Shown: positions 1-8,173 of the stretch, piece after piece
How the letters are laid out: every line of letters begins with the position of its first letter
How positions within the stretch are numbered: the stretch's first letter is position 1
DNA from: Bradyrhizobium sp. LMTR 3
Lineage (GTDB): Bacteria > Pseudomonadota > Alphaproteobacteria > Rhizobiales > Xanthobacteraceae
NCBI RefSeq assembly: GCF_001693485.1
Contig: NZ_MAXC01000002.1
Span: 1 to 64,000, forward strand
Direction of reading: 5' to 3'
DNA length: 64,000 nucleotides
Notes under the pieces: model-generated
Database searches by the model: none
Seen by the model: only the letters and a program-made list of their open reading frames with translations
What the model was told of the DNA's origin: nothing
Program-made: the position numbers and the translations under genes

Positions 1-198
1 GTCATGGGGATGCTCCTGTTTTGAGTGAAGGTTGCGAACCCCTCATCTCAAGACAGGACGCCCCGTTGCGCTATCCTGTTAGCTGTGCTGCCTGCCGCAG
101 CGCCCTACCGCGCGAGCGGTTTAGTCCGTTGACCCGCAGCGGACATCAGATCAATGCCATGCGTGCCGTCCGGACATTTTACTTTCGAGCCAAACGGC

Positions 199-615
199 CT
201 AGCTTCGCTTTCTGAACCTCCGGTAATAGACCCAGTAGGGGGCATGAGGACCGACTTCCGAGCACTGAGCATACCGAAAAAGCCGTTCTCGCAAGTAATG
301 CCCCGGCGGAAAGCGGGTCCGAGCATGGTTTCGTGCAGCTTCGGCGTGCATAGGACGCACGTCGCTGTAGGGGCACAGCTCATACTGCAAGCGCAACCTT
401 GCGGCGATTTCGTCAACCATGGTCTGAACCACGCTACCGGGAATAAGCTCGCTTCCGGACCGGACCTCAAAAATCCAGCCGCCGTCGCCGGTGCGAACTA
501 GTGCGATACCTAGTCCACCAGGATCGCCGACTTCGTCCCAGACCATCTTCTCAAGCTCGTATGGTGTAACTTTCGTCTTGCTCACACGGATATCCACGGA
601 CCTCAGAAATCGCAC
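199..615 (-). CDS. Hypothetical protein, C-terminal part probably repeat-derived
   Basis: I do not recognise this protein. The first ~80 residues look like a real small soluble domain (charged N-terminus, then alternating strands around DGGWIFEVRSGSEL and a helix MVDEIAARL). After residue ~80 the composition changes to an Arg/His/Tyr-rich stretch with no domain character, which suggests that an original ~80-90 residue gene now reads into degenerate intergenic repeat DNA. Start codon and C-terminus are both uncertain, and it stands alone. Low confidence; it may be a decayed gene. Confidence 0.35.
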   Translation of the reverse strand: MRFLRSVDIRVSKTKVTPYELEKMVWDEVGDPGGLGIALVRTGDGGWIFEVRSGSELIPGSVVQTMVDEIAARLRLQYELCPYSDVRPMHAEAARNHARTRFPPGHYLRERLFRYAQCSEVGPHAPYWVYYRRFRKRS

Positions 616-796
616 TCCACTCCCATATCAAACTAAGCTCGCAATGTCGCTTGTTGGCCCCACGCTGACATCGCCAATGTCCGCTTCCATGTCCGCTCTT
701 GGGGGTGAGGCAGAAATAACGAATCTATGAGTACACGCCCTCGTTAGCGGAGCGTGATCCGCCATTTACTGACTTCAGATGAATTGGGTGCCGGCG
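616..796. other. Intergenic, repeat-like fragments, no gene seen
   Basis: No convincing coding frame. The stretch near 735-765 (gttagcggagcgtgatccgc) resembles part of the element at about 1345-1415, so this gap seems to hold decayed copies of dispersed repeats. Bases 1-198 are similar: short frames on both strands, none with credible protein composition. Confidence 0.3.
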
Positions 797-1351
797 ATGC
801 GGTTTGAAATCTTACCTGGGCTGCCGCCGTACGGGCCGAGGGCCGTGTCGTTCACCGGACGTGGTGAGCACGAGTTTCGTGAAGGGCTCGTGATACGCTT
901 TTATCCAGAAAAGTCCGATCCGTGGGTCGGCAACTTCCTTGGAGGGATGACGAACTGCACTGCCGTGCTTGATCATCCTAATGGAGCGGATGTGATTGTT
1001 GTCGCAGACGGTCACACCTGTGTCATCGATCCCGAATCGCGCGCCATGCGAGATTGCGCAGCATGGGATGACATCGCGGCCGTGTTTCCCCTACATCAAC
1101 TCGGCCTGGTAGTCTTCCAGGGACTGGTCGATTTCGCCGCTGTGCGGTCAGACAATTCGGGATGGATAAGCCCGCGGATTTCGTGGGATAGCTTCCGCAA
1201 CGTCAAAGTACATGAAACCGAGCTCACGGGCGAAGCATGGACTCCGGTTGGAGACATTTGGGCGCCATTCACGCTCGATCTTTTAACAGGCCACTGCGCT
1301 GATGGAATCTATGAAAAAGATATGGCGCGAGCAGTCCGCGTAGGGTCGTAG
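797..1351 (+). CDS. Conserved-looking hypothetical protein (184 aa)
   Basis: A soluble protein without signal peptide or membrane segment. It begins MRFEILPGLPPYGP, and has a mixed alpha/beta composition and no motif I can tie to an enzyme family. It resembles hypothetical proteins I recall from Bradyrhizobium, but this cannot be checked here. The start at 797 is preferred to the in-frame ATG at 779 because MRFEILPGLPPYGP reads as a natural N-terminus; neither start has a strong ribosome site. It is flanked on both sides by repeat DNA and has no operon partner. Function unknown. Confidence 0.6.
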   Translation: MRFEILPGLPPYGPRAVSFTGRGEHEFREGLVIRFYPEKSDPWVGNFLGGMTNCTAVLDHPNGADVIVVADGHTCVIDPESRAMRDCAAWDDIAAVFPLHQLGLVVFQGLVDFAAVRSDNSGWISPRISWDSFRNVKVHETELTGEAWTPVGDIWAPFTLDLLTGHCADGIYEKDMARAVRVGS

Positions 1352-1425
1352 GGCGGATTAGCGAAGCGCAATCCACCGCGTTGAGGCATGGACTACTCCT
1401 ACGCGGTGGCTCACGCGATTATCTG
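1345..1425. repeat. Dispersed repeat with inverted cgcggtgg/ccaccgcg ends
   Basis: Just after the preceding stop codon the sequence agggcggattagcgaagcg begins an element ending at a cgcggtggc inverted copy, so it can fold. Elements with this gcgaagcgcaatccaccgcg core are, from memory, very common in Bradyrhizobium intergenic DNA. A related fragment lies at about 735-765. Confidence 0.45.
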
Positions 1426-1521
1426 CCTGTCTTTCAACATATACCTCCTCTAGGTGTAACTGATCGACGCAAAAACTTTTCTGTGCTCATTAATCTTCCG
1501 TTAACCATTCGCGCCCACGCT

Positions 1522-1536
1522 CCCCTGCGGCAGGGG
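1522..1536. promoter_or_regulatory. Short perfect hairpin upstream of the Fis-type gene
   Basis: cccctg at 1522-1527 and cagggg at 1531-1536 form a 6-bp perfect stem around a 3-nt loop, 60-75 nt upstream of the preferred start of the HTH gene at 1596. It could be an operator or a leader hairpin. No sigma70 boxes are convincing here. Confidence 0.25.
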
Positions 1537-1595
1537 TTGTGATTCCTGATGTTTCTGCTCCGCGTTCCGGAGCAAGCGTCGATCGGGAGGTGTTG

Positions 1596-1877
1596 ATGCC
1601 CCGGGAGTATTGTGACGTGAACCTTGGCACGGATTGTGTCCCCGTGCCCGAGACTCCTCTTTCGGATTCTCATACCCTTTCACCCCACGAGATCGTGCCG
1701 ATGCTGATCGGCTCGACGGTCGAGGCGATCGAGCGCGAACTCGTGCTGCAGACGCTGGCGCGCTGCCACGGCAATCGCACCCACGCCGCCCGCCTGCTCG
1801 GACTTTCGGTGCGCACGATGCGCAACAAGATCCGGCAGTACGCGACTGATGGGGTCGTCATTCCCGCGCACGGCTAG
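1596..1877 (+). CDS. Small Fis-type helix-turn-helix DNA-binding protein (93 aa)
   Basis: The C-terminal ~55 residues match the Fis/NtrC-type DNA-binding domain: IERELVLQTLARCHGNRTHAARLLGLSVRTMRNKIRQY, with the HTH at GNRTHAARLLGLSVRTMRNKI. The N-terminal ~35 residues are short and unstructured, so there is no AAA+ or receiver domain: this is a free-standing effector domain, like the C-terminus of FlbD or NtrC. The start at 1596 is chosen over the upstream GTG at 1539 because GGGAGG lies 5 nt before the ATG. No partner gene is adjacent; a large dispersed repeat follows at once. Probable transcription factor or nucoid-type DNA binder; target unknown. Confidence 0.75.
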   Translation: MPREYCDVNLGTDCVPVPETPLSDSHTLSPHEIVPMLIGSTVEAIERELVLQTLARCHGNRTHAARLLGLSVRTMRNKIRQYATDGVVIPAHG

Positions 1878-1904
1878 GTCGAGCACAGCGTAGCGTCGGC
1901 AAAG

Positions 1905-2790
1905 CGAACCTGTCTCGCCGTAGCTCGAACAGCGAAGGCGGAAGCGTGTCCACCATCATGAGGCGCAGCGCGAACTGGTGGGCACGGCGCTTTGCGCCTT
2001 TGCCCACCCTACGGGCCGCGGACTGATTTGCCTGCCGAGCAAGCGCGATTTCGTGCTGCGGCCTGCGACAAATCAACACGACGGGCAAATCAATTCTGAT
2101 TTTCCGAAATCGTGTCAAGCCCAGGAAACAAAAAGAATCAAAAATATTCCGCTTTCGTTCTCACCCAAATCAGTCGCATAACTCCGCCCGTCTCACCCAT
2201 TGAGGGGCGCTCGCGATCGTCACGAACGTGCGGTGAGATGCGATGGACGCGGAATGCGCAAGACGTAGGCGCAGGATCCGCCTTCGCTAAAGCTTCGGCG
2301 GACCGGTACCAAACCCGGCGAAGCCTCTTGGCGAAGACGGGAGCGTACGGCGAAGTCGTGTGGTTCTGGCGCCGCGGTGCTGGCGTTAAGTCCTTAAGAA
2401 GCGAAGCTTCTCGGGGGCGACGGAGGCAAAAGAGCCGTTCTCCGGGGAGAGCACGAAGTAAGCCGTAAAGCCATTGCGCAGGGAAGGCCGGGATGCTCCC
2501 GCTGTACCTGTATGCTCGTGTGCGTGTTCTTTATGCGCACCTGCACACGAGACCGCGGGTGCAGCCAGCACCCGGTCTTCCCTGCGCCCTCTGTGTTTCA
2601 GGAGGGACAAGAGAAGATGCAAGCCTCGGGCAAACATGTCGCGAGATCGCGAAACTGTATCCACGTCATTGCGAGCCACCGGGTCGGGCGAATGCCCGCC
2701 CGATGACAGGCTCCGCGAAGCAATCCATCGCGCCGCACGCGGAGATGTGGATTGCTTCGTCGCTTCGCTCCTCGCAATGACGTGGATGGA
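1905..2790. repeat. Composite dispersed repeat, about 0.9 kb
   Basis: No credible gene lies here, although several frames stay open. The order of modules is: a GGTGGGCACGGCGC...GCCCACCC-type hairpin near 1978-2012, an AT-richer stretch (about 2080-2180), a GC-rich stretch with ttcgctaaagcttcggcgga, a long rod-like hairpin (2476-2587), and a cattgcgag/gaagcaatcc palindromic element (about 2667-2790). I recall the same module order from many Bradyrhizobium intergenic regions, where its translations are mis-annotated as hypothetical proteins. That recollection is unverified. Confidence 0.6.
2476..2587. other. Rod-like 112-nt hairpin, possible structured RNA
   Basis: Three nested pairings are visible. 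The outer 17-nt arms 2476-2492 and 2571-2587 pair with one G-U/A-C type exception. A middle cccgc/gcggg pair lies at 2498-2502 and 2555-2559. The inner 9-bp perfect arms are ctcgtgtgc (2515-2523) and gcacacgag (2543-2551). Together they make a nearly continuous rod. The strand is undetermined. It could be a mobile repeat core or a transcribed non-coding RNA. Confidence 0.4.
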
Positions 2791-3027
2791 CCGCCGGCGA
2801 CGGGTAGCCGTCCACAATCATAGGCGATGGCTATGTCCCCCGCGACCAATCCTGCGTCAGGATGCGCCGATCAAAAATCCAAATGGCGGGGACGAGCCGG
2901 CTTTTTTTCAATTAATCATTCTACTTCAGATAGCAATGACTTATTTTCGACGCAGGAAGAGCCAAGAGAAGAACGGATATCGCGGTATCCGTCAACGAGA
3001 TAAAAACACGGCAGGGGAAGGATAAAA
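2791..3027. other. Intergenic, leader of the SPFH gene
   Basis: AT-richer than its surroundings from about 2900 to 3000. A purine-rich ribosome site (AGGGGAAGGA, 3013-3022) sits just before the GTG at 3028. No other feature seen. Confidence 0.3.
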
Positions 3028-3651
3028 GTGGGTGAACTTCTGGGTTCTATCGTTTTTTCCTTGATTGTAATCGCTCTAATCGCCGGCGCATGGACCTGGA
3101 TTTCGACCCTGTTCGGGAAAGGGGTCATGGCGTGGCTTGGCTTCGAGCGGGTCTGCGTTCAATCGTTCGAGACCGTGCTGCTCTACAGGAACGGGTGGTT
3201 TGAAAAAGCCCTGCCGCCCGGCCGGCACCGGATCCGCGCCAGCAGCGGCCAGCTCGCGCGGATCGATCTGCGCCCCGAGGTGTTTCGGTTCACGCAAGGC
3301 GCGGTCTCCGCGGATCGCCTTGCGATCAACCTCGTCTATGTCGCACGGACGCAAATCATCGACCCCAGGGCCGCTTTCGAAAGCACCCAGAACTACCGGG
3401 ACGAGATATTCATCCGAGTGCAATCGGTCGTGAAGGCGGTGTGCAGCCGAAAGTCCCGCCTCGAAATTCAGATGGACCACCAGAGTTTTGGCAACAGCGC
3501 CCAGAAGGCCGCCAGCCAGGTGCTTCGCTCGATCGGTTGCGAATGCCTGAGTTTCGAACTGCTGCAGGTGGACTCCACCAGCCCCATCGCGGAGCTGGAC
3601 AATCGACGCGTGGGATTTGCGGCGCACCACAGCATGATGAAGGAAGCCTGA
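3028..3651 (+). CDS. Minimal SPFH/band-7 (stomatin/slipin-like) membrane protein
   Basis: One N-terminal membrane segment (residues ~5-26, LLGSIVFSLIVIALIAGAWT) is followed by a band-7 domain (about 35-200). Visible slipin-type features are VLLYRNGWFEKALPPGRHRI, the IDLRPEVFRF strand and a helix ESTQNYRDEIFIRVQSVVKAV. Stomatins usually run to 260 residues or more with a C-terminal coiled coil for oligomerisation. This 207-residue protein ends soon after the band-7 fold, and the NfeD-type partner that often accompanies slipins is absent. It uses a GTG start with a good purine-rich site at 3013-3022. Probable membrane microdomain scaffold; its partner is unknown. Confidence 0.7.
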   Translation: MGELLGSIVFSLIVIALIAGAWTWISTLFGKGVMAWLGFERVCVQSFETVLLYRNGWFEKALPPGRHRIRASSGQLARIDLRPEVFRFTQGAVSADRLAINLVYVARTQIIDPRAAFESTQNYRDEIFIRVQSVVKAVCSRKSRLEIQMDHQSFGNSAQKAASQVLRSIGCECLSFELLQVDSTSPIAELDNRRVGFAAHHSMMKEA

Positions 3652-3772
3652 ATCACCGGCGCGGCCGGTACCTTGCGCAGCTCGTCTGCGCCAGCCGAAT
3701 GGCTTGCGGGATTGCGCAATTGGCGGCAATGCCCAACTCTTCCCTATCATCAGCCATCCGGACATATCAGAC

Positions 3773-4873
3773 ATGAGCCAGACCAAACTGTTCGAGCCCC
3801 TCAAGCTTGGCCCGATTACGCTGCCCAACCGCCTCGTGATGGCGCCGCTGACCCGCAACCGCGCGGTACCTCCCGGCATGGTGCCAAGCCCGCTCGCGGT
3901 GGACTATTACGGCCAGCGCGCGTCCGCCGGATTGCTCATCACCGAAGCTAGCCAGGTTTCGCAGCAGGGCCAGGGCTATCAGGACACGCCCGGCATCTAT
4001 TCGAAGGAGCAGGTCGAAGGCTGGCGCAAGATCACCGACCGCGTGCACGAAAAAGGCGGGCGCATCTTCATCCAGATCTGGCATGTCGGCCGTATCTCGC
4101 ACACCACGCTGCAGCCCGGCGGCGGCAAGCCGGTCGCGCCGTCGGCGATCCGAGCCAAGGGCAAGACGTTTGTGGGCGGTATCTTCACCGAAATCTCCGA
4201 ACCGCGCGCGCTGGAGCTGTCGGAAATTCCAGGGATCGTCGACGATTTCAAGCGCGGCACCGAGAACGCGCTGGTCGCCGGTTTTGACGGCGTCGAGATC
4301 CACGGCGCCAACGGCTACCTGCTCGACCAGTTCGCCAAGGACGGCACCAACAAGCGCACCGACGCTTACGGCGGAGGAATCGAGAACCGCGCAAAGCTGA
4401 TGCTGGAAGTGTCGCAGGCGGTGGCCGCGGTCGCCGGCCCTGAGCGCACCGGCATCCGCATTTCGCCGGTGACGCCGGCCAACGACGTGTCCGATTCCAA
4501 TCCGCAGCCGCTGTTCGATCATATCGTGGATGGGCTCAGCGCGCTGAAGCTGAGCTACATCCACGTCATCGAAGGTGCGACCGGCGGCCCGCGCGATATC
4601 GCGCCGTTCGACTACGCAAGCCTGCGCAAGCGCTTTGGCGGAGCCTACGTCGCCAACAACGGCTACGACTTCGACCTCGCGACGAAAGTGCTCGAAGCCG
4701 GCGCCGCCGACCTGATCGCGTTCGGCAAGCCGTTCATCTCGAATCCCGATCTGGTCGAGCGGCTGAAGCAGGGTGCGCCGCTGAATGAGTGGGACAAGGC
4801 GACGTTCTACGGCGGCGGGGCGAAGGGATACACGGATTATCCGACGTTGGCAGCGGCGCAGGCGGCGGAGTGA
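3773..4873 (+). CDS. Old Yellow Enzyme family alkene reductase (NemA-like)
   Basis: An FMN-dependent ene-reductase that reduces activated C=C bonds with NAD(P)H, 366 residues as expected. Family marks: N-terminal LFEPLKLGPITLPNRLVMAP with the FMN-contacting Thr in APLTRNR, WHVGR, the substrate-binding His/Asn pair in HGANGYLLDQF, TDAYGGGIENRAKL, IRISPV, and the C-terminal phosphate-binding FGKPFISNPDLVERL and GGAKGYTDYP. The ATG at 3773 gives the canonical N-terminus (MSQTKLFEPL); the frame upstream to 3704 is not family-like. It stands alone, convergent with the glp operon. The physiological substrate (quinones, enals, nitro compounds) cannot be told from sequence. Confidence 0.9.
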   Translation: MSQTKLFEPLKLGPITLPNRLVMAPLTRNRAVPPGMVPSPLAVDYYGQRASAGLLITEASQVSQQGQGYQDTPGIYSKEQVEGWRKITDRVHEKGGRIFIQIWHVGRISHTTLQPGGGKPVAPSAIRAKGKTFVGGIFTEISEPRALELSEIPGIVDDFKRGTENALVAGFDGVEIHGANGYLLDQFAKDGTNKRTDAYGGGIENRAKLMLEVSQAVAAVAGPERTGIRISPVTPANDVSDSNPQPLFDHIVDGLSALKLSYIHVIEGATGGPRDIAPFDYASLRKRFGGAYVANNGYDFDLATKVLEAGAADLIAFGKPFISNPDLVERLKQGAPLNEWDKATFYGGGAKGYTDYPTLAAAQAAE

Positions 4874-4897
4874 GGGGTGCGATGCTCCGTCGCCCAG

Positions 4898-5166
4898 TCG
4901 TCATTCCGGGATGCGGCAAAGGCGCAGGCCCGGAATCCATCCAACCGCCGAGTTGGTGTCGCGATGGATTCCGGGCTCGATGCCTCGCATCGCCCCGGAA
5001 TGACAGAAAGAAAAAAGGCCGGGATCGCTCCCGGCCTTTGTCGTCTGCGTTCCCAGGATGCGGCGCAGCGCGAAGCGGTGCGCTGCTATTCCGGGGTCCA
5101 TCGGCGGCGTGGGTCCCGGCTCTGCGACGCAGCGCTCGCGCGCTGCATCGCGTCCGGGACAGGGTG
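4898..5166. repeat. Cluster of palindromic REP-like elements
   Basis: Two elements lie between the convergent genes. The first (about 4898-5004) is a long inverted repeat with outer gtcattccggg/ccggaatgac and inner cccggaatccatc/gatggattccggg arms. The second (about 5041-5160) starts with a run containing gctattccggggtcc and ends with gcgtccgggaca. A closely similar version of the first occurs at about 24918-25023. They flank the glp terminator. Confidence 0.65.
5011..5038 (-). terminator. Intrinsic terminator of the glp operon
   Basis: aaggccggga at 5015-5024 and tcccggcctt at 5029-5038 form a perfect 10-bp stem with a 4-nt loop. Read on the minus strand, the stem is followed by TTTT and a U-rich tail (complement of gaaagaaaaaa), which is the Rho-independent pattern. 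It lies about 130 nt beyond the glpV stop. On the plus strand the trailing U-run is short, so it would serve the reductase gene poorly. Confidence 0.8.
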
Positions 5167-6963
5167 TCACTTCGCCTCAGCCCGCTTCGGCGGCGTGGCC
5201 GGCCACGACTTGATCAGCGCGTCGTAGTCGACCGTCTCGCCCTTCGGCTTCTCGTTCGCCAGCTTGCGCTGCGGCGCGATGGTCTTGTCTTTCTCGGCCT
5301 TGGCGAACCAGAACTCGGCGGTCTCCTTCTTGTTCAGCTTCGGCCCGCACTCTTTCTGCACGCCGGATTTCTCGAGGCGTTCGAGCACCGAGTCCTGGGC
5401 TGCGGCCAGCGCATCCATCGCGGCTTGCGGCGTCTTCGCACCGGACGACGCGTCGCCGATGTTCTGCCACCACAATTGCGCGAGCTTCGGATAGTCAGGC
5501 ACGTTGTTGCCGGTCGGGGTCCACTGCACGCGCGCGGGCGAGCGGTAGAACTCGATCAGGCCGCCGAGCTTCGGCGCACGCTCGGTGAACGACTTGTCCC
5601 AGATGTCGGATTCACGCACGAACGTGAGGCCGACATGGCTCTTCTTCAAGCTGACCGTCTTGGAGTTGATGAACTGCAGATAGAGCCAGGCCGCCTTGCG
5701 GCGATCGGGCGGGGTCGACTTCAGCAGCGTCGCGGAGCCGGCGTCCTGGTAGCCGAGCTTCATGCCCTCTTTCCAGTACGAGCCGTGCGGCGACGGCGCC
5801 ATGCGCCACTTCGGCGTGCCGTCGGCATTCACGACCGCAATACCCGGCTTCACCATGTCGGCGGTGAAGGCGGTGTACCAGAAGATCTGCTGGGCGATGT
5901 TGCCCTGCGCCGGCACGGGACCTGCTTCGGAGAAGGTCATGCCTTGCGCCTGGGGCGGAGCATACTTCTTCATCCAGTCGAGGTACTTGGTGATCGAATA
6001 GACCGCCGCCGGGCCGTTGGTGTCGCCGCCACGCTCGACCGACGAGCCGACCGGACGGCAGCCGTCCATGCGGATGCCCCACTCGTCGACCGGCTTTCCG
6101 TTCGGGATGCCCTTGTCGCCGTTGCCGGCCATCGACAGCCAGGCGTCGGTGAAACGCCAGCCGAGCGAGGGATCCTTCTTGCCATAGTCCATGTGGCCAT
6201 AGACCTTGACGCCGTTGATCTCCTTGATGTCGTTGGTGAAGAACTCGGCGATGTCTTCATAGGCCGACCAATTCACGGGAACGCCGAGCTCGTAGCCATA
6301 CTTGGCCTTGAACTTGGCCTTGTATTCCGGATTGGAGAACCAGTCGTAACGGAACCAATACAGGTTCGCGAACTGCTGGTCGGGCAACTGATAGAGCTTG
6401 CCGTCCGGTCCTGTGGTGAAGGATTTGCCGATGAAGTCGTTGACGTCGAGCTGCGGGTTGGTGACGTCCTTGCCTTCGCCGCTCATGTAGTCCGACAGGA
6501 TCACGGTCTGGCCGTAACGGAAGTGCGTTCCGATCAGGTCGCTATCGTTGATCCAGCCGTCATAGACGTTCTTGCCGGACTGCATCTGGGTCTGCAGCTT
6601 TTCGACGACGTCGCCTTCCTGGATCAGGTCGTGCTTGACCTTGATCCCGGTGATCTCGGTGAAGGCCTTCGCCAGCGTGCGCGCTTCATACTCATGCGTC
6701 GTGATCGTTTCCGACACGACGTTGATTTCCATGCCCTTGAAGGGCTCGGCGGCCTTGGCGAACCATTGCAGCTCCTTCATCTGGTCCGCCTTCGACAGCG
6801 TCGAGGGCTGGAACTCGCTGTCGATCCACCTCTGATTGACGGCGTCGTCCGCACGCGCAGGTGCGGCAATGGTCACGGATGCGGCGATCAGCGCAGCCGC
6901 GCTGGTCATCGTCAGAAAGCTCTCCTTGGTCAAGGGACCGTTTCTTCCTCTCAAGCGTCGCAT
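5167..6963 (-). CDS. glpV: Glycerol ABC transporter periplasmic binding protein GlpV
   Basis: Family-1 extracellular solute-binding protein that captures glycerol in the periplasm for the GlpPQ/GlpST importer. A Sec signal is visible: basic MRRLRGRNG, hydrophobic MTSAAALIAASVTIAA, cleavage near PARA/DD (residue ~38). The mature part has the bilobal look of family 1, with AFTEITGIKVKHD, a D-G-W binding-loop region and a C-terminal helical lobe. At 598 residues it is longer than most sugar-binding proteins (~420), as in rhizobial GlpV. The ATG at 6963 has GGAGG 7 nt upstream. It is the last gene of the operon, 74 nt after glpU, with an intrinsic terminator after it. Symbol given by gene order and family. 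Confidence 0.88.
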   Translation of the reverse strand: MRRLRGRNGPLTKESFLTMTSAAALIAASVTIAAPARADDAVNQRWIDSEFQPSTLSKADQMKELQWFAKAAEPFKGMEINVVSETITTHEYEARTLAKAFTEITGIKVKHDLIQEGDVVEKLQTQMQSGKNVYDGWINDSDLIGTHFRYGQTVILSDYMSGEGKDVTNPQLDVNDFIGKSFTTGPDGKLYQLPDQQFANLYWFRYDWFSNPEYKAKFKAKYGYELGVPVNWSAYEDIAEFFTNDIKEINGVKVYGHMDYGKKDPSLGWRFTDAWLSMAGNGDKGIPNGKPVDEWGIRMDGCRPVGSSVERGGDTNGPAAVYSITKYLDWMKKYAPPQAQGMTFSEAGPVPAQGNIAQQIFWYTAFTADMVKPGIAVVNADGTPKWRMAPSPHGSYWKEGMKLGYQDAGSATLLKSTPPDRRKAAWLYLQFINSKTVSLKKSHVGLTFVRESDIWDKSFTERAPKLGGLIEFYRSPARVQWTPTGNNVPDYPKLAQLWWQNIGDASSGAKTPQAAMDALAAAQDSVLERLEKSGVQKECGPKLNKKETAEFWFAKAEKDKTIAPQRKLANEKPKGETVDYDALIKSWPATPPKRAEAK

Positions 6964-7037
6964 GTTGGATCCTCCGTTGCAGCGACAAACACATATTCAG
7001 GCCCGGGTTGATCCCGGATCTGTCTTTTTCCGCCGTT

Positions 7038-7364
7038 TCAGACCGTGCGAAAGATCGCAACGGCCGAAACGAGCGAAATCACGGTTGCGAGCCACAGGCT
7101 CGAAATCTCGACGCCCTCCCCGATCGGCAGGGTCGCGATCGGATCGGTGCCGACAAGGGCGATCCACAGCAAATGAATGACGGCGGCAAGCACCAGCGAA
7201 ATGAACAGCCGGTCGCCGCGCGTGGTCGGAATGCGCAGGATGCCGACGCGCTCGGCTTCGGGATAGGCGATCCCAAGCCACGTCATCACGCCGAGCGTCA
7301 GCGCCAGCATCACGAAGAAGATCGCGGTCGGCAGCGTCCAGGCCATCCATGCGATGTTTTCCAT
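7038..7364 (-). CDS. glpU: Small membrane protein GlpU of the glycerol transporter locus
   Basis: 108 residues with three evident membrane segments: ~8-30 (LPTAIFFVMLALTLGVMTWL), ~52-70 (LFISLVLAAVIHLLWIALVG) and ~85-104 (SSLWLATVISLVSAVAIF). It matches the DUF2160-type protein that sits between glpQ and glpV in rhizobial glycerol loci. It starts 2 nt after the glpQ stop, so it is probably translationally coupled. The molecular role is unknown; an accessory membrane subunit of the importer is a fair inference from its constant position. Confidence 0.85.
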   Translation of the reverse strand: MENIAWMAWTLPTAIFFVMLALTLGVMTWLGIAYPEAERVGILRIPTTRGDRLFISLVLAAVIHLLWIALVGTDPIATLPIGEGVEISSLWLATVISLVSAVAIFRTV

Positions 7365-7366
7365 GT

Positions 7367-8173
7367 CTACACCCTGCCCAGCGCAAAACCGCGCGCGATG
7401 TAGTTGCGGACGAACCAGATCACCAAGGCACCGGGGATGATGGTGAGCACGCCGGCCGCCGCCAGTAGTCCCCAATCCATGCCCGCGGCGGAGACCGTGC
7501 GGGTCATGATCGCCGAGATCGGCTTGGCGTTGACCGAAGTCAAGGTACGCGCCAGCAGCAATTCGACCCAGGAGAACATGAAGCAGAAGAACGCGGCGAC
7601 GCCGATGCCGCTCGCGATCAGCGGCACCAGGATCTTGACGAAGAAGCGCGGGAACGAATAGCCGTCGAGGAATGCGGTCTCGTCGATCTCGCGCGGCACG
7701 CCCGAGACGAAGCCTTCGAGAATCCACACCGCCAGCGGCACATTGAAGATGCAGTGCGCCAGCGCGACCGCCCATGGCGTATCGAACAGATTGATCGCCG
7801 AGTAGAGATTGAAGAACGGCAGCGCAAACACCGCGGCCGGCGCCATGCGGTTCGACAACAGCCAGAAGAACAGATGCTTGTCGCCGAGGAAGCGGTAGCG
7901 CGAGAAGCCGTAGGCGGCCGGCAGCGCTACCGCGATCGAGATCACGGTGTTGATGACCACGTATGTCAGCGAATTGATGTAGCCGGAATACCAGCTCTCA
8001 TCGGTGAAGATGCGCCTGTAGTTTTCCAGCGTCGGCTGGTGCGGCCACAGCGTCATCGTGGTGACGATCTCGGCATTGGTCTTGAAGCTCATGTTGACGA
8101 GCCAGTAGATCGGCAACAGCAGGAAGATCAAAAACAGCGAGATGATGAGGCGGCGGCCGGGAATCGAATGCAT
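7367..8173 (-). CDS. glpQ: Glycerol ABC transporter permease GlpQ
   Basis: MalG-type inner-membrane permease of 268 residues. It has an N-terminal segment IISLFLIFLLLPIYWLVNMSF, the periplasmic loop typical of the family (SLTYVVINTVISIAVALPAAYGFSRY), six membrane segments in all, and the EAA coupling loop at PREIDETAFLDGYSFPRFFVKILVPL, which contacts an ATPase subunit. The start at 8173 (MHSIPGRR) overlaps the glpP stop in a TGATG, so the two permeases are coupled and probably made 1:1. The longer open frame upstream to 8581 is glpP out of frame. Confidence 0.9.
   Translation of the reverse strand: MHSIPGRRLIISLFLIFLLLPIYWLVNMSFKTNAEIVTTMTLWPHQPTLENYRRIFTDESWYSGYINSLTYVVINTVISIAVALPAAYGFSRYRFLGDKHLFFWLLSNRMAPAAVFALPFFNLYSAINLFDTPWAVALAHCIFNVPLAVWILEGFVSGVPREIDETAFLDGYSFPRFFVKILVPLIASGIGVAAFFCFMFSWVELLLARTLTSVNAKPISAIMTRTVSAAGMDWGLLAAAGVLTIIPGALVIWFVRNYIARGFALGRV

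Noticed and set aside
2112-3025. Several 60-180 codon frames in the repeat region, including one starting near 2474
   Set aside because: Their translations follow the dispersed repeat and its hairpins; composition is Arg/Ser/Pro-rich with no domain. They are treated as repeat DNA, not genes.
4789-7011. 740-codon open frame on the plus strand opposite glpV
   Set aside because: It is the antisense shadow of glpV: Arg/Leu/Gly/Asp-rich composition, no domain, produced by GC-rich third positions. glpV has a signal peptide, family match and ribosome site.
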